From assembly GCF_000378485.1 (NCBI RefSeq), contig NZ_KB899966.1, positions 310,001 to 374,000 on the forward strand: DNA of 64,000 bases, read 5' to 3'. The stretch's first letter is position 1, and the number at the start of each line of letters is the position of its first letter. This document shows positions 35,737 through 44,571 of this stretch, in pieces. The stretch comes from Flavobacterium rivuli WB 3.3-2 = DSM 21788. Its GTDB lineage: Bacteria; Bacteroidota; Bacteroidia; Flavobacteriales; Flavobacteriaceae. The notes beneath the pieces are model-generated. The model did not search any database. It saw only the letters and a list, made by a program, of their open reading frames with translations, and was not told the origin of the DNA. A program made the position numbers and the translations under genes.

Positions 35737-36047
35737 AAAATAGTTTAACAGGCAAAACGTTTCTGGCAGATCTGGGAGCATTCAAATCGGAACTTTTCTT
35801 TGAGTCGGAAAATTCACTGGTCTTTAAGATCGTCGACGGAGGTGGGCCGGGCGAACAAGGTCATACAGAGAAAGTACAAATTACAATCTCCCAAGTACGC
35901 CCCCAGGTTTATATGGTAGCATGGAAGGAGGCAACAGGGGCTACGGTAACGCATATCGAAGATCATGAAAATGGCATACTTTACAGTAATGCTACATTGC
36001 CCGATGGCAGCTTTTATCCAATGAAGGGAACCATACGTATTTTATAA
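35733..36047 (+). CDS. MoaF-like small beta-barrel protein
   Basis: A 104-residue protein. FLADLGAFKSELFFESENSLVFKI and the later QITISQVRPQVYMVAWKEATGATVTHIEDHENG recall the MoaF-related (lipocalin-like) domain found next to SnoaL and oxidoreductase genes in many bacteria. Such barrels bind small hydrophobic ligands. Its start overlaps the SnoaL gene by 4 bases. The two probably act on one small molecule, whose identity is not visible. Confidence 0.7.
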   Translation: MKNSLTGKTFLADLGAFKSELFFESENSLVFKIVDGGGPGEQGHTEKVQITISQVRPQVYMVAWKEATGATVTHIEDHENGILYSNATLPDGSFYPMKGTIRIL

Positions 36048-36583
36048 AGGTAAAACGACTGCCATCCCTTCGCAAATTGCTATAACATATTGGGATATAG
36101 AAAGCTATGCCAAACTTGAAAATCAGATGTCCGGACGGGAAGTTTGTAACGTAATTAGAAATAGTAAAAACAATTAAATTTGGAAAGGAACACAATTGTA
36201 ATAGCATTGCAATGTAGCGAAGTGATCAGGACAATTAAAAAAATAACTTTGTATAGGTTTTTTTAATCTATTTCACTGCGCACCTCCAGACCACTGGAAG
36301 GGCCTGTAGGTGCGCAGATCAAATGGTGATCCCCTTATTACGCATTTGCGGTACCCCTTGGCGGCCGATAGCATTCCTATTCCGATAATTTCATGTTTGA
36401 ATGCCTAAATGAATTATAATTTTTATGGAGAGCTTCGGTAAATTATTAACTTTTGCCCATATAGTTTAATCTCGCAACCGGCTACTTCACTCTCAAATTT
36501 GATCACTTCAGTCGAAAACTAAACTTTCCCAAAAGAGGGACAATGTACCTTTAAACCATAATTAAAAATATAACTTTAAAAAT
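36048..36583. other. Intergenic gap with strong hairpin and short relic frame
   Basis: 536 bases without an intact gene. From 36070 to 36177 one plus frame reads SQIAITYWDIESYAKLENQ, then SGREVCNVIRNSKNN and a stop. This looks like a protein tail, but I cannot assign it. At 36275-36284 CTGCGCACCT pairs perfectly with AGGTGCGCAG at 36308-36317 around a GC-rich loop that contains CCAGACCACTGG. No T-run follows, so it is not an ordinary terminator. The remainder shows nothing recognisable. Confidence 0.45.
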
Positions 36584-36982
36584 ATGAAACAGTCAATTGT
36601 AATTTTAATATTCGGGATGCTCTTTTTTAGCAACGCCAACGCGCAAAAGTATTTTGGAAAGACCTATGCACCAACACAGACTGTCGATGAATTCTATGAT
36701 ATTGCTGACATTACGAAGGGATATACCGTTATGGGAAAAACAGAACTTGATAAAGGTTTCCGTTCGTTAGAAAAGACCCAGGCAAAAATCATCGAACTGG
36801 CAAAAAAGAAAGGTGCTGATGGGGTAATCTTCACAATGGAAGAAGAGGTGTATGCGACATCCAGCTCGGGCAGTAACAGTGAGAGTAAAAAAAAGGAGAA
36901 CAAAACTACCGGTTTTTCAAATAACACTACGTCCCAATTAAAAGAAACAAAAATCCGGGCGACCTTTATTAAATACAAATAA
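36584..36982 (+). CDS. Secreted protein of unknown function
   Basis: 132 residues. The signal peptide ends FFSNANAQ. The mature start KYFGKTYAPTQTVDEFYD and the later YTVMGKTELD are a pattern I know from small secreted Bacteroidota proteins without known function. A helix, KIIELAKKKGADGVIFTMEEE, is followed by a low-complexity Ser/Lys stretch and a last strand, IRATFIKYK. It is probably periplasmic. It stands alone between two gaps, so the context gives no hint. Confidence 0.75.
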   Translation: MKQSIVILIFGMLFFSNANAQKYFGKTYAPTQTVDEFYDIADITKGYTVMGKTELDKGFRSLEKTQAKIIELAKKKGADGVIFTMEEEVYATSSSGSNSESKKKENKTTGFSNNTTSQLKETKIRATFIKYK

Positions 36983-37436
36983 TAATTTGCTGTAATAAAA
37001 CCGCTTTTGATAGCGCCTTTGTTGCCTTCAATTTATGTTTTGTGAAAATAACCATTAGCGGAAAGCTATGGGTCAAAATTGCATTACCCAAAAAGAATGG
37101 CCTGACAGCTTTTCCAAACATTTGGGATTGCCCGGAGACAGTGCTACCTTAGCACTTCCGCATTGCATCTTTTATTGCGAACCGATGCCAGGTTTTTTTT
37201 TGCAATTAACATTGTAAGAACCGGTGGGATTTCCACAAGCCTATTTATAGCTGAAATAGCCTGCTCAAATTGTGCAGGCTATTTAACTTATAAACTCATA
37301 GTATATGAACCAAAACTCCACAAATCTTTTTGTCATCAATTACAATTATTGCGGGTATACATATTATACGCGCAGAGGAAATAATCAATACTATTTTCAT
37401 GTAGTACAGAGCCCATTAAATGGTAATTGTGATTGT
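36983..37436. other. Intergenic gap with hairpin at 37254-37284
   Basis: 454 bases. The only clear structure is AAATAGCCTGC (37254-37264) pairing with GCAGGCTATTT (37274-37284) around 9 bases, a good hairpin that may terminate transcription from either side. T-rich stretches near 37192-37200 precede it. No gene or recognisable relic was found. Confidence 0.5.
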
Positions 37437-38300
37437 TTAAGCCAGCAGATCTTCCATACCAAATGCCTTTAATACATTTTCAAATTCAGCTTGTACAGCA
37501 TCATTCGCCCTTTTAGTAATTGCTCCTGTAGAGCGGTCAACAACTGTTCTTAGCGGCCTCTGACCCTTTGGTAAGTTAATCAGGTTTACTACCGCATCTG
37601 CAACTTCCTGCGGATCTGGATTTGAGGTTTCAAACATTTGGCCGATGGCACCAAATATTTTATTTGGAACCTCTGCTATCGCTGTATAATCGTCAGCAAC
37701 TGACGCGTCAGAGCCCGGCTGGATTTTCTGAGACATTTCAGTAGGGAAAGCGCCCGGTTGAATAATAGCTACATCAACTCCCAACGGCCTAACTTCATAA
37801 TGCAAACCTTCGCTTAAACCTTCCAAAGCAAACTTTGAAGCACCATATACTACTGTAAAAGGTGCGGCGAACCTGCCCCATCCGCTTGAAACGTTGATGA
37901 TCAGGCCATCTGATTGCTTACGCATATATGGCAAAGCCAATTTCATTAATCTCCAGGGAGCAATAACATTAATATCAAACATGCGCTGCATATCATCAGT
38001 AGATACCGTTTCAGCCACCCCGAACATTGCAGCACCTGCATTATTTACCAATACATCAATTCTGCCTTCCTTTGCAATTATAGTGTCTATGGCATTTTTC
38101 ACGCTTGTCTCATCGGTTAGCGATACATCCAGCACTGTCACATTTTCTACCTGCGCAAGGGCTTTCGCTTTATCAGCATTCGTTCCTTCAATATCCCTGA
38201 TGGTAGCATAAACTTTATGCCCCAAAGCCGCGACACTATTGGCTGTAAACCATCCAAAACCACTATTTGTTCCTGTTATTAATACAACTTTTTTATTCAT
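37437..38300 (-). CDS. Short-chain dehydrogenase/reductase
   Basis: A 287-residue classical SDR. The coenzyme loop is TGTNSGFGWFTA (Gly-rich TGxxxGxG), then NNAGAAMFG. The active site has Ser in NVSSGWGRF and Tyr-Lys in YGASKFALEGL. It oxidises or reduces an alcohol or carbonyl with NAD(P); the substrate is unknown. A Crp/Fnr gene starts further upstream on the same strand, 78 bases away, and is a likely local regulator. Confidence 0.92.
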   Translation of the reverse strand: MNKKVVLITGTNSGFGWFTANSVAALGHKVYATIRDIEGTNADKAKALAQVENVTVLDVSLTDETSVKNAIDTIIAKEGRIDVLVNNAGAAMFGVAETVSTDDMQRMFDINVIAPWRLMKLALPYMRKQSDGLIINVSSGWGRFAAPFTVVYGASKFALEGLSEGLHYEVRPLGVDVAIIQPGAFPTEMSQKIQPGSDASVADDYTAIAEVPNKIFGAIGQMFETSNPDPQEVADAVVNLINLPKGQRPLRTVVDRSTGAITKRANDAVQAEFENVLKAFGMEDLLA

Positions 38301-38378
38301 TTTTATATTTTTTAAAATAATTACACAAAGGTCGGCATCTAAAAAAAGATATCATTTACCATATGGTAAAAAGCGATC

Positions 38379-38948
38379 TCAAAGGATATTTTTCCGTATC
38401 CTGCTCAGCGACTGTTGGGTAATTCCCAAATAAGAAGCGATGTAAGACAGCGGAACGCGATTCATAAGATTAGGAAAGTTTTCAACAAACGATAAATATC
38501 GGGTAGTGGCATCTTCAGAGACCAGCGGGCTCCTCCTTTCAATTGTTTTTAAGAGACAGTTTTTTAAAATCAGCCCTGTAATAGCATCCCAGCCAACAAT
38601 GGTATTGCCGATAGCATCCCAGTCTTTCTTTGAAAAAACAAGCAACCGGCAGTCGGTAACCGCCTGTATGTATTCGGAAGCCGCTACTTGCGCTTCAAAC
38701 TTTTCCTGGTCTGAAACAAAATTGTTCTCCTCAATAAAATGATGGGTAATCTCCTGGCCTTTGTTGTTATAATAGCAGAAACGCACGACGCCTTCAAGAA
38801 GAAATCCAACTTGCCTTGGAATCTTTCCGGCTTCTGAGAAATACTCGTCCTTATGAAGTTCAAACATTTTTGCTTTGCTCATAATAAGGTCAGTCTGCTG
38901 CTGATTCAGGTTGCCAAACTGTAATATGTAATCTATAAACGGTTTCAT
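38379..38948 (-). CDS. Crp/Fnr-family regulator (divergent paralogue 2)
   Basis: 189 residues with a cyclic-nucleotide-binding-like domain (KDEYFSEAGKIPRQVGFLLEGVVRF) and a terminal helix-turn-helix (RVPLSYIASYLGITQQSLSRI). It is clearly more distant from the other three local Crp genes: it lacks the ENWW.GDRES block and has FIEENNFVSDQEKFEAQ instead. It stands just upstream of the SDR gene and downstream of the VOC-SnoaL gene, all on the minus strand. The ligand is unknown. Confidence 0.9.
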   Translation of the reverse strand: MKPFIDYILQFGNLNQQQTDLIMSKAKMFELHKDEYFSEAGKIPRQVGFLLEGVVRFCYYNNKGQEITHHFIEENNFVSDQEKFEAQVAASEYIQAVTDCRLLVFSKKDWDAIGNTIVGWDAITGLILKNCLLKTIERRSPLVSEDATTRYLSFVENFPNLMNRVPLSYIASYLGITQQSLSRIRKNIL

Positions 38949-38997
38949 AGGTAAGATATTTATTTATTGGAGGCAGTTCCTGTCTCCAAAATTTTGA

Positions 38998-40017
38998 TTA
39001 TTTTACATCATCAACAAAAACATACATTTTCTTTACTTTACCATTCTCCAAAACAAATATATCCATCCCAGTTATTGTAGCAGGTTTTGATACCGGTCCG
39101 AATTGCCAATAGAGACGAATAATATTATGATGTCCCTCAACAGATTTAGCCATGAATTTGAAATCAGGATTCTTCTTTTGTACTTCCTCTACAAATTTGC
39201 TGATTTCATCATTACCCGTTGCGATAAAACTGCGGTCTACCATTTCGATGTTCTTAGCATAAATCTTTGCCATTGCAGCGGTTCTCGTGTCCTGATCCTT
39301 TTCATTCCATATTTCAAGATGACGCTGGACCAATGCTTTATTTATTGAAAGGTTCTCAACCTCATTTTTTGAACTGAACGATGTATTTTCAGCAGCATCT
39401 TTAGGAGACCATAATATTACTTTTGGATTTATTTTTTCATAACCTTTGCCGTTAGGGTAAGAAACAAGTTCCAGCTTAGAGCCCCATGGTGTTTCAAAAT
39501 AGACCCATGTTTCCCCCACTGTATCTCCCCCCTGAGTTACGTAGGGCTCACCTATTATTTTTACACCTTTAGCTTTTAAGTATTTTACGGCAGCATAAAT
39601 ATCTGTAGTGTAAAAGGCTATGTGTGTTGCCCCGACATCGTCAGTATTAGGCTGTACTTTATTTCCTTTACTATCTGCATAACAGATGATTTCGATATTC
39701 GCTCCGGTTCCGGCACTAAACATCTTAATAGTAACCGCCCCGGTTCCTGGATTAACATGGTTCGCTTGTTTCCAGCCTGCATCTAAAGGGAGAGGGCCTA
39801 TTTGAGTTACAGGTGTAAAGCCTAATACATCGGTAAAAAAGGCTACGCCTTTTTCAAGGTCGGGAACATTGATACCGACATGTTCAACACCCTGGATACC
39901 TGCCCCATTTTGAGCAGAAGCTTTTTCTGATAGTGTAAGAAATAATACCACGCTTAAAAATGCAATGGCAGGTGTTACCAGGATGTTACGGGCAGATCTA
40001 TTTTTTATTGTTTTCAA
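38998..40017 (-). CDS. Secreted VOC (glyoxalase-like)-SnoaL fusion protein
   Basis: 339 residues. A signal-like start (residues 1-36, cut after SEKASAQ) leads to a vicinal-oxygen-chelate domain (about 42-190): VEHVGINVPDLEKGVAFFTDVL, DDVGATHIAFYTTD, and the metal-ligand segment ETPWGSKLELVSYP. A linker leads to a SnoaL domain (about 225-337) closely related to the free SnoaL protein at 34909-35268. VOC domains catalyse metal-dependent isomerase, lyase or dioxygenase reactions. Joining one to a SnoaL pocket in an exported protein is unusual. The substrate is unknown. Confidence 0.85.
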   Translation of the reverse strand: MKTIKNRSARNILVTPAIAFLSVVLFLTLSEKASAQNGAGIQGVEHVGINVPDLEKGVAFFTDVLGFTPVTQIGPLPLDAGWKQANHVNPGTGAVTIKMFSAGTGANIEIICYADSKGNKVQPNTDDVGATHIAFYTTDIYAAVKYLKAKGVKIIGEPYVTQGGDTVGETWVYFETPWGSKLELVSYPNGKGYEKINPKVILWSPKDAAENTSFSSKNEVENLSINKALVQRHLEIWNEKDQDTRTAAMAKIYAKNIEMVDRSFIATGNDEISKFVEEVQKKNPDFKFMAKSVEGHHNIIRLYWQFGPVSKPATITGMDIFVLENGKVKKMYVFVDDVK

Positions 40018-40085
40018 TTTTGTTAGAATTTAATTTATTAATCGCTTAGTTATTTGTCATAGGCTTCTTCTAAGGCAAACTGTAA

Positions 40086-41054
40086 TTAATATTCAAGTAT
40101 ATAAATTTTCTTATTAGGATAGTCCCATACCGTTTTATATTGTGAGAAAAAGCGGTAACCGATATCCAAGATATTCGGCTCGGTAATACCCAAAGCATTT
40201 CTGACGATCTGAGTGTCTTCTAAATTAGAAAATCCAACTCCCTTTAAATCAGTTTTAAATTTTCCGATAGTAATATTTTTAACATTCAATAAGGTATCGC
40301 CGCTACTATCCGTACCTGAATTTATGACGTAACCCTTGCTTTTCAGTTTGTAACCTGAAATACTATCTAATTGTAATGATCCATACTGTCCTGTATCAAA
40401 AGCGCCCAAAACATCGATATGGCCAATTTTTAACTTTACAAGAGGATTATTTGGTAATTTTCTTATTTCAAAATCGATAATTGCTAAGACCTTCTCATTT
40501 AATAAAAAGTCTTTGGAAATGTTACGTTCGGCAGAAGTTTTGTAAAATGTAATTTTTCTTTGTAGATAATCCAGCTTAAACAGATAACCGTTAAAGAAAT
40601 TATGGCCTACGTAGCCGATGCAGTCCGGTGTGATGTGTTTCTGCAGAAAATCATAATTTCCACTAATAATATTTTCAAGATTCCGATATGTAATGCCATT
40701 TGCGAACTTAATTTCGCGGATCGTGTCAGATATACTGGTTTTGAAAGACTGGCCGCTGGCAACCAAACCATTACCTTTTACTTTTTTATTGGGCAGTTTG
40801 ATAAAATTATCATTGAGACTAATAGTAGCCGGGCTTCCGGTATCGAACATGAATTTGCCTTCAACACCATTAACCGTCCCTGAAATGAAAGGAAAAGCAT
40901 TGATGATGGTGATAGGAAATACAACTATGTCGCCATGCAGTTCCGGTGTTTTTTCAAAGACCTGGGCTTTTATTTGGGTTGAATAATAACATAATAATAA
41001 ATTAATTAACCAAAAATATAAATTGGCGCGTGACATATATTTTAATGAACTCAT
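40086..41054 (-). CDS. Secreted retropepsin-like aspartyl protease (paralogue 1)
   Basis: 322 residues with a hydrophobic signal (FWLINLLLCYYSTQIKAQ). Two Asp-Thr-Gly-type loops are visible: KFMFDTGSPATISL and VLGAFDTGQYGSLQ, spaced like a pepsin-type bilobal enzyme. Both catalytic Asp residues are therefore present. A second ATG at 41036 gives a better signal peptide and could be the true start. A paralogue lies at 45560-46516. Bacteroidota carry many such exported aspartyl proteases of unknown target. Confidence 0.82.
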   Translation of the reverse strand: MSSLKYMSRANLYFWLINLLLCYYSTQIKAQVFEKTPELHGDIVVFPITIINAFPFISGTVNGVEGKFMFDTGSPATISLNDNFIKLPNKKVKGNGLVASGQSFKTSISDTIREIKFANGITYRNLENIISGNYDFLQKHITPDCIGYVGHNFFNGYLFKLDYLQRKITFYKTSAERNISKDFLLNEKVLAIIDFEIRKLPNNPLVKLKIGHIDVLGAFDTGQYGSLQLDSISGYKLKSKGYVINSGTDSSGDTLLNVKNITIGKFKTDLKGVGFSNLEDTQIVRNALGITEPNILDIGYRFFSQYKTVWDYPNKKIYILEY

Positions 41055-41102
41055 GATTTTTGATCGTATTTTTGTTTGCTTTGATTTGCGAAATGAGTGT
41101 GC

Positions 41103-41492
41103 TTATCGCACTACTGTTGCCTCTAATTCGACTTTTAAAGTTTCAAAAAGGTATTTTACCTCAAGATAGGTTCCGCTCTGCTTAATTCCATTTTGTACCG
41201 TCCAATCCTGCAGAACATCCCATTCCCTAAAGAACTCCTCATGTGATATAGTATATACATTTAAGCGCACAATATTCTTTAATTCATACCCGGCTTCCTT
41301 AATAACAGTTTCCAAATTTTCAAGAGCTTTTTTAAGCTGCGTGCGCATATCCGCTTTGCTCGATATGCCTTCTGAATCAATTGCGGTCTGCCCCGAGATA
41401 TATAGTGTAGCTTCAGGGTTTTTGACCTCTACGGCCTGAACATAATTACGGGCATCCTGCCATTTCCAGGGATTAATTTCACGTTTTTCCAT
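41103..41492 (-). CDS. Rid family (RidA-like) protein lacking the canonical arginine
   Basis: 129 residues from the ATG at 41492 (MEKREINPW); an upstream GTG at 41501 is less likely. LYISGQTAIDSEGISSKADMR and NIVRLNVYTISHEEF are typical of the YjgF/YER057c/UK114 fold. The Arg needed for imine deamination in RidA (normally in PART.V.V) is not found; the equivalent place reads QSGTYLEVKYL. It is thus likely a Rid-family member with another function, perhaps binding only. Confidence 0.85.
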   Translation of the reverse strand: MEKREINPWKWQDARNYVQAVEVKNPEATLYISGQTAIDSEGISSKADMRTQLKKALENLETVIKEAGYELKNIVRLNVYTISHEEFFREWDVLQDWTVQNGIKQSGTYLEVKYLFETLKVELEATVVR

Positions 41493-41643
41493 TTCTTTCA
41501 CTTTTTATTATGCACCTTTAGAGGTACAGTTCGTGTTTTTCAGGTCAGGTAATTCCTCAGTAATCCGGGAATAAATTTTATTTTTTGCGTTTCGATTTAA
41601 TTCAGGTTGCTCTTCTAATTCAGAATGCGCAACTGTTTTTAAT

Positions 41644-42294
41644 CTAATAATCACCCAAATAGATTTGATACAATCCAACCGTATCAACAATTGCATGAGC
41701 CAGGATTGTTGCATAAATGTTCCTGCCACTGCGGATAAAAACAATATAAAAAACCAAGGAGATTATAAATATATTGATTAGCCCCGATATCCCCTGAGAA
41801 TAGTGAGCCAGTGTAAACAATAAGGCTCCGGTTACTATCGTAATGGCTTTTGACAGTTGTGATGTTCCGATATAGAATACAAGTAATGAACAGAAATAGC
41901 CCCTAAAGAGCACTTCTTCTGCAAAAGCGGCGCTGATCATCCCATAGAACCAAAGTTGGAGAACCAACTTTTTATTTCCTTTCAAAACGCCGTAAGCTGA
42001 ATAGTCGGGCTTACCAAACAAGCCTTCGAGAAATGGAGTCCATAATAATATGGCAACCGTCGCCATAAAAACAATTAGAGATGCCCATAAGATGGTCTTC
42101 CATAACGAAACCTTATGCAAAAAACCTAATTCATGTAAGTTTTTGCTTTTGAGGAAAGTTACCGCTATTATCAGCAATGCACATAAAGGCAGCTTGAAAG
42201 GAAATTGGATCCAATTTGTAAAGTAAAACAGCAGTATAATTGAAAAAAGTAATCCATCTAAAATTATCTTTTTTTTCTTGTTTAACAGTATCAT
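41644..42294 (-). CDS. CPBP family intramembrane glutamic endopeptidase
   Basis: 216 residues with about six to seven hydrophobic helices. The three conserved motifs of the CPBP/Rce1 family are present in order: FAEEVLFRGYF with the Glu-Glu pair and Arg, LLFTLAHYS with the His, and ILAHAIVDTVG with the second His and Asp. It should be a membrane-embedded protease. Many bacterial members sit beside stress or bacteriocin genes; here the neighbours are a Rid protein and an antiporter. The target is unknown. Confidence 0.9.
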   Translation of the reverse strand: MILLNKKKKIILDGLLFSIILLFYFTNWIQFPFKLPLCALLIIAVTFLKSKNLHELGFLHKVSLWKTILWASLIVFMATVAILLWTPFLEGLFGKPDYSAYGVLKGNKKLVLQLWFYGMISAAFAEEVLFRGYFCSLLVFYIGTSQLSKAITIVTGALLFTLAHYSQGISGLINIFIISLVFYIVFIRSGRNIYATILAHAIVDTVGLYQIYLGDY

Positions 42295-42411
42295 TGTATA
42301 CGATTTTTAAGGGTTGTGTGAAATTGAATAGCCTTATTATTCCCATAGTACATCATGCGGTTTTGAATTGCTGGTTACAGCAATTTGACCCAGACGGTCA
42401 ACAGTCTTATT

Positions 42412-44022
42412 CTATAGTACATTATCAATAACTTTCATATCGTTCAGGTCCAGCAGGTATTCTGCCTTGCGTACTGCTTCATCAGTAAATGTCCTCTCGT
42501 TTTTCATCTTAAATAATTCTTTACGCTGCAAAGCATGTATTTCCGATATGATTTTATAAAATTCCTTACGTTCGGAACTATTCTTACTGTCGATTTCTAC
42601 TGAGGTTAGAGACTTCCTAAATCCTTCTATATCATTTTTCAGTTTTTCTTTCAGTGCTGTAATCAGGGTATTATTTTCATGAGCCGGGGAATACTTTCCA
42701 TGCAGATGCTCGAACGCTAGTGTATCCAGTCGAAGCCGTATGCCCATGTGCTGTTCATGCTCCGGAAGCACCGGGTCCAACTCGCCGATGTTTGTCAATT
42801 TAATAACATAGGGCAGCGTCAAACCCTGGAAGACAAGGGTGACAAGTATAACTATGAACGTAATAAAGATAATGAGGTCCCGTTGAGGAAAAGCCCTCCC
42901 ATCCTTCATTAAAAGAGGTATTGATAACGCTGTGGCCAGAGATACAACACCACGCATTCCTGCCCAGCTGATGATTAATGGATTTTTCCAGCCGGGTGAT
43001 ATGGCCCGGCGGTGCTCTTTAATTATCCAGCGGGGAATGTGTGCTACGGCGTAAATCCAAAGAAGCCGTATCACGATTACTGTAAGGCTTATATAAAGGC
43101 CGTATTCTATACCATGAAGAATGGATGTTTCCGCCAGCCCACCTACAATTGCCGGTAGCCCGAGCCCGATAAGGATAAACACAAGTGTATTTAAAACAAA
43201 AATGAGCGTATGCCACACAGCACTCATAGTCATCCTCGTGCTGCCGCTCGTGAAAACCTCATGTGAACGGAATGACATGAATAATCCACCGCTCACTACA
43301 GCCATAACCCCAGAGAAATGAAAGTGTTCTGCAGATAGGAACAAAAGGTATGGGGTCATCACCGTCAGCGTGGCATCTATGGCTGAACTGGTCGGCAAAA
43401 AGCGGTGTACAACATACATAATATGTCCCCCTGCCAGACCAACCACAACTCCCATCCCAGCTACTAAGAAAAATTGCCCGGCAGCCTGACCCATGGAAAA
43501 GGTACCCGTAAGGACGGCCGCTAAAGCAAACCTGAAAACGATTAGTGAGGAGGCATCGTTGACCAGGCTTTCACCTTCTAAAATCGTGATAGTCCTTCTT
43601 GGTACCTTAAGCCCTTTTAAGACCGTAGCTGCAGCCACCGCATCGGGAGGAGAAATAATACCGCCTAACAGAAAACCGAGGGCTAATGTAAAACCCGGTA
43701 TAAATGATTGGGCAGCATAGGCCACAACGAATGACGTTAGAAAAACCAGACCAAAGGCAAGCAGCGCTATAGGGCCTTTCCACTTCTTAAACTCTTTCCA
43801 GGAGGTATACCAGGCCGCTTCGTAAAGCAACGGCGGCAAAAAGACAAGAAAGATCAATTCAGGATCCAATTTAAATACCGGGATACCGGGAATGAAGCCG
43901 ATGCCCAAACCAGCCAGGAACAAAAAAATTGGATAGGCTATGCGTAGTTTCTGGGCCAGCATGACCAAAAGCATTAAGGCAAAAAGCAACCCAAGTATTA
44001 AAAGCAGATTTTCATGCATCAT
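42412..44022 (-). CDS. CPA1-type Na+/H+ antiporter
   Basis: About 536 residues from the ATG at 44022 (MMHENLLLILG); an ATG at 44058 adds 12 non-conserved residues. Eleven to twelve membrane helices. The ion-binding core reads GGIISPPDAVAAATVLKG (Asp of the family) and ILEGESLVNDASSLIVFR, both hallmark NhaP/NHE motifs. A cytoplasmic tail of about 120 residues follows the last helix. It exchanges Na+ or K+ for H+ in pH and salt homeostasis. It lies 55 bases downstream of the OsmC gene, same strand. Confidence 0.93.
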   Translation of the reverse strand: MMHENLLLILGLLFALMLLVMLAQKLRIAYPIFLFLAGLGIGFIPGIPVFKLDPELIFLVFLPPLLYEAAWYTSWKEFKKWKGPIALLAFGLVFLTSFVVAYAAQSFIPGFTLALGFLLGGIISPPDAVAAATVLKGLKVPRRTITILEGESLVNDASSLIVFRFALAAVLTGTFSMGQAAGQFFLVAGMGVVVGLAGGHIMYVVHRFLPTSSAIDATLTVMTPYLLFLSAEHFHFSGVMAVVSGGLFMSFRSHEVFTSGSTRMTMSAVWHTLIFVLNTLVFILIGLGLPAIVGGLAETSILHGIEYGLYISLTVIVIRLLWIYAVAHIPRWIIKEHRRAISPGWKNPLIISWAGMRGVVSLATALSIPLLMKDGRAFPQRDLIIFITFIVILVTLVFQGLTLPYVIKLTNIGELDPVLPEHEQHMGIRLRLDTLAFEHLHGKYSPAHENNTLITALKEKLKNDIEGFRKSLTSVEIDSKNSSERKEFYKIISEIHALQRKELFKMKNERTFTDEAVRKAEYLLDLNDMKVIDNVL

Positions 44023-44077
44023 TTTATTGTTAATCAGCTGACCGCCGGGGACAGGCATTTATATACAGCTTCCTGTT

Positions 44078-44518
44078 CTACTTTGCATTAAACACTGAGT
44101 TCTTTTTTTTAAATTCAGTGACGATTTTAATTTTTCCTTCAAGGATTTTCGAAATCGGACAGTTTTCAGCGATCCGGATTAGCTTTTGCCTGACCTCCGG
44201 AGTTGGTGAATCCTGAATTTCTATCCTGCGTTCAATACACACTACTGTAACATCATTCTCTATTCTATAGAACAAATTTGCCTCTACTTCTATATCAGGA
44301 ATTACCAGGCCTTTAAAGTCGATATACATCCTGAGTGTAGCCAGCGTGCACGAGACTAATGAAGACAGTAAAAGGGTGTATGGATCAGGGCCAAGGTCTC
44401 TCCCGCCAATGCTATCGGGTTCGTCTGTAATCAGCTCACCATTCCTCCAGCAAATCGTTGCCCGAAATTTTTCGCTTCCGATGGTTCCTTTTATCGGGAC
44501 TTCTAACAAATATTTCAT
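44078..44518 (-). CDS. OsmC/Ohr-like peroxide or stress-response protein
   Basis: 146 residues from the ATG at 44518; the open frame extends to a TTG at 44527, which is less likely. The two redox-type cysteines of the family are present: VSCTLATLRMY and AENCPISKILEG. In OsmC/Ohr the pair reduces organic hydroperoxides. The context, hydrolase upstream and antiporter downstream on the same strand, fits general stress defence. Confidence 0.88.
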   Translation of the reverse strand: MKYLLEVPIKGTIGSEKFRATICWRNGELITDEPDSIGGRDLGPDPYTLLLSSLVSCTLATLRMYIDFKGLVIPDIEVEANLFYRIENDVTVVCIERRIEIQDSPTPEVRQKLIRIAENCPISKILEGKIKIVTEFKKKNSVFNAK

Positions 44519-44571
44519 GTTTGACAATTATAATGCAGACCTATGGGTACCAGCTGCCACCTGCGCAATAG

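Noticed and set aside
41508..41744. 78-codon frame after the CPBP protease
   Set aside because: It overlaps the protease end in another frame; the non-overlapping part has no recognisable motif, so it is most likely a by-product of the protease sequence.
43019..43321. Short frames on both strands inside the antiporter gene
   Set aside because: They are alternative-frame readings of the antiporter and carry no own signals.
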